From NCBI RefSeq assembly GCF_019457475.1, contig NZ_CP080413.1:3782001-3846000 (forward strand): a stretch of DNA of 64,000 bases, read 5' to 3'. The stretch is from Shewanella acanthi (GTDB lineage: Bacteria > Pseudomonadota > Gammaproteobacteria > Enterobacterales > Shewanellaceae). This document shows positions 63,900-64,000 of the stretch, one piece after another. Within the stretch, counting starts at the first letter, position 1. The number at the start of each line of letters is the position of its first letter. Made by a program: the position numbers and the translations under genes. Under the pieces are notes generated by a model. The model was not told the origin of the DNA. It saw nothing but the letters and a program-made list of their open reading frames with translations, and searched no databases.

Positions 63900-64000
63900 A
63901 TGAACAAATGGTTCAAACACATAGGTGTTGCCATTGCACTGTTTTTCAGTGCGGTGTGCCTCGCCAATGGTGGTGATGGACAGGCGACCCAACCGCAGGC
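63900..64000 (+). CDS. fdhC2: Formate dehydrogenase cytochrome b subunit, operon 2, 5' end only
   Basis: A frame beginning at ATG 63900 (or 63897; GAGG lies 7 or 4 bp upstream) runs off the window. The visible part is a signal peptide: MNKWFKHIGVAIALFFSAV then CLANGGDGQ. Position after fdhB2 identifies it as the fdhC counterpart; the rest is outside the window. Confidence 0.75.
   Translation, partial: MNKWFKHIGVAIALFFSAVCLANGGDGQATQPQ

Overview
The window looks like a chromosomal segment of a Shewanella species, or a very close gammaproteobacterium. Reasons: the gene orders aroK-aroB-damX-dam / rpe-gph-trpS, pilMNOPQ divergent from mrcA, argCBFGH divergent from ppc, and two tandem formate dehydrogenase operons with DUF3305/DUF3306 and 'TAT target' genes. 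This placement rests on recall of gene order and protein families; no search was run.

Layout. 1-9.7 kb is mixed: the start of an exported protein (minus), a DUF1232 protein, a YgiQ-type radical SAM protein, a MAPEG protein, a ThrE-type exporter, an Omp85-like outer-membrane protein paired with a membrane-anchored protein, and a Gly-rich lipoprotein. 9.7-14.5 kb holds rnpB, rsmI, and the divergent lpoA-yraN-diaA-dolP operon. 14.6-16.5 kb has a DMT transporter divergent from a LysR regulator. 16.6-23.8 kb is the aroK-aroB-damX-dam and rpe-gph-trpS block (minus), split by two small plus-strand membrane-protein genes. 24-29 kb is pilMNOPQ (minus); 29.1-31.6 kb is mrcA (plus). 31.7-37.2 kb is argCBFGH (minus). 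ppc and a YceB-like lipoprotein gene, cinA, and an exported Hcp-like protein follow to 43 kb. 43.0-48.6 kb is one minus-strand rRNA operon (16S-23S-5S, no tRNA in the 16S-23S spacer) with two tandem promoters.

49-64 kb is the formate dehydrogenase region. fdhD and a HTH/substrate-binding regulator face left. To the right run DUF3305, DUF3306, a multi-cluster ferredoxin-like protein, a TorD-like chaperone, a tiny Tat substrate, then fdhA-fdhB-fdhC. A second set (tiny Tat substrate, fdhA2, fdhB2, fdhC2) follows and runs off the end. Both catalytic subunits carry Cys where E. coli enzymes carry selenocysteine.

The most interesting signals are regulatory. The first fdh operon has a near-consensus sigma-54 promoter preceded by two matching dyads 31-32 bp apart, at about -85 and -116. 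The second has an FNR-type site centred exactly 41.5 bp upstream of the predicted start. Hairpins of unrelated sequence sit at the same place (fdhB-fdhC) in both operons. FdhD also appears to carry its Cys-x-x-Cys pair at a different place from E. coli FdhD.
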